From Promethearchaeota archaeon (GTDB lineage Archaea; Asgardarchaeota; Lokiarchaeia; Sigynarchaeales; SOKP01), in the NCBI GenBank assembly GCA_004524425.1, contig SDNN01000176.1, forward strand, positions 1 through 5,957: a stretch of DNA of 5,957 nucleotides, given 5' to 3'. The notes under the pieces are model-generated. The model worked only from the letters and a program-made list of their open reading frames with translations. It ran no database searches and was not told where the DNA came from. The position numbers and the translations under genes were made by a program. This document shows, piece by piece, positions 5,586-5,957 of this stretch (its first letter is position 1; each line of letters opens with the position of its first letter).

Positions 5586-5600
5586 AAAAAATAAAAAAAA
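5586..5600 (-). terminator. T8-A-T6 tract directly after the AOR stop codon
   Basis: The minus strand carries T8, one A and T6 immediately after the AOR stop and just before the acyl-CoA synthetase 2 Shine-Dalgarno site. In archaea such a U-tract could terminate part of the transcripts and lower synthetase expression relative to AOR. It may also be simple intercistronic AT-rich spacer, as the gap leaves no room for a full promoter. Confidence 0.3.
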
Positions 5601-5957
5601 TTAGTATATATCTTTTATTGCCCACTCGAGACCAAGTTCCTTCAATTTTTCTTGGGTTGGTTTTCCAGTTTCTTTATCCCATTTGCGATAATCATAATAA
5701 GCATCTAACATTGGATCCAAGTCTACTACATGGCCTTCTGCAGGGCCTTCGGGCATTGGCTCTTCTAAAAGTCTAGCTGGTAAGGTGTCATCTTTCCGTG
5801 AGAGACCTTCTCTTATACTATAAATTCTAGCTAAATTATAGATTCTTTCTCCGGTTTTCCTAAAGTCTTCAGCAGAAAACGGATAACCCATAAGCTTTTC
5901 AATCAAAGATGCCCAGTCATCAGCAGTTAAAACCATTCCCATGAATTTACATCCTCC
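5601..5957 (-). CDS. Aldehyde:ferredoxin oxidoreductase family tungstoenzyme, C-terminal fragment (cut by window edge)
   Basis: The last 118 residues of an AOR-family protein, normally about 600 long; the gene starts beyond the right edge. These cytosolic enzymes carry a tungsten-bis-pterin and one [4Fe-4S] cluster and oxidise aldehydes to acids with ferredoxin as acceptor. The frame is open from 5957; the first visible residues are GGCKFMGMVLTADDW, where Cys3 fits the fourth cluster-binding cysteine of the family (the D-x-x-G-x-C-x-F region). Then come the C-terminal domain signatures TGERIYNLARIYSIREGLSR, KDDTLPARLLEEP, VVDLDPMLDAYYDYRKWD and GKPTQEKLKELGL. The ATG at 5942 is internal and not a start. 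The three clustered N-terminal cysteines and catalytic residues are out of view, so true AOR, other tungsten oxidoreductases (FOR, GOR, WOR types) and the related BamB-type benzoyl-CoA reductase subunit cannot be separated. The CoA ligase 36 bp downstream fits use of the acid product. Confidence 0.92.
   Translation of the reverse strand, partial: GGCKFMGMVLTADDWASLIEKLMGYPFSAEDFRKTGERIYNLARIYSIREGLSRKDDTLPARLLEEPMPEGPAEGHVVDLDPMLDAYYDYRKWDKETGKPTQEKLKELGLEWAIKDIY

Noticed and set aside
1..5957. CRISPR array, tRNA, rRNA, transposase or phage genes
   Set aside because: No spaced direct repeats, cloverleaf sequences, rRNA-like segments or transposase motifs were seen; the window is filled by ordinary metabolic genes with short AT-rich gaps.

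Overview
The window is AT-rich. All six recognisable genes lie on the minus strand, so transcription runs from high to low coordinates. Intergenic gaps are 34-230 bp, nearly pure A/T, and several hold T-runs on the coding strand right after stop codons. Candidate promoters look like archaeal TATA boxes, with no clear -10/-35 pairs. Two genes have Shine-Dalgarno-like sites (SCP2 protein and acyl-CoA synthetase 2); the other complete starts have none. Together with an aldehyde:ferredoxin oxidoreductase (AOR), pyruvate,phosphate dikinase (PPDK), an SCP2 protein and paralogous acyl-CoA synthetases, this fits an anaerobic archaeon. An Asgard (Lokiarchaeia-like) genome is my best guess, but it rests on gene content and composition only; an anaerobic bacterium is not excluded.

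Layout in the direction of transcription: (1) 5957-5601, the C-terminal end of an AOR-family tungstoenzyme, cut by the window edge; (2) 5564-3858, AMP-forming acyl-CoA synthetase, copy 2; (3) 3649-1964, a tandem paralogous acyl-CoA synthetase, copy 1, probably starting with TTG; (4) 1915-1628, a MoaD/ThiS-type ubiquitin-fold sulfur carrier ending in Gly-Gly; (5) 1397-927, an SCP2-type lipid-binding protein; (6) 728-1, the N-terminal third or so of PPDK, running off the left edge.

The genes can be read as one metabolic module. AOR oxidises an aldehyde to a carboxylic acid and reduces ferredoxin. The two CoA synthetases activate acids to acyl-CoA, releasing AMP and PPi. The MoaD-like protein would supply sulfur for the pterin dithiolene that holds tungsten in AOR. 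The SCP2 protein could carry lipids or acyl-CoA. PPDK uses AMP and PPi, exactly the by-products of the synthetases. The individual family calls are firm. The pathway linkage is inferred from gene order. No tRNA, rRNA, CRISPR array or insertion sequence was seen.
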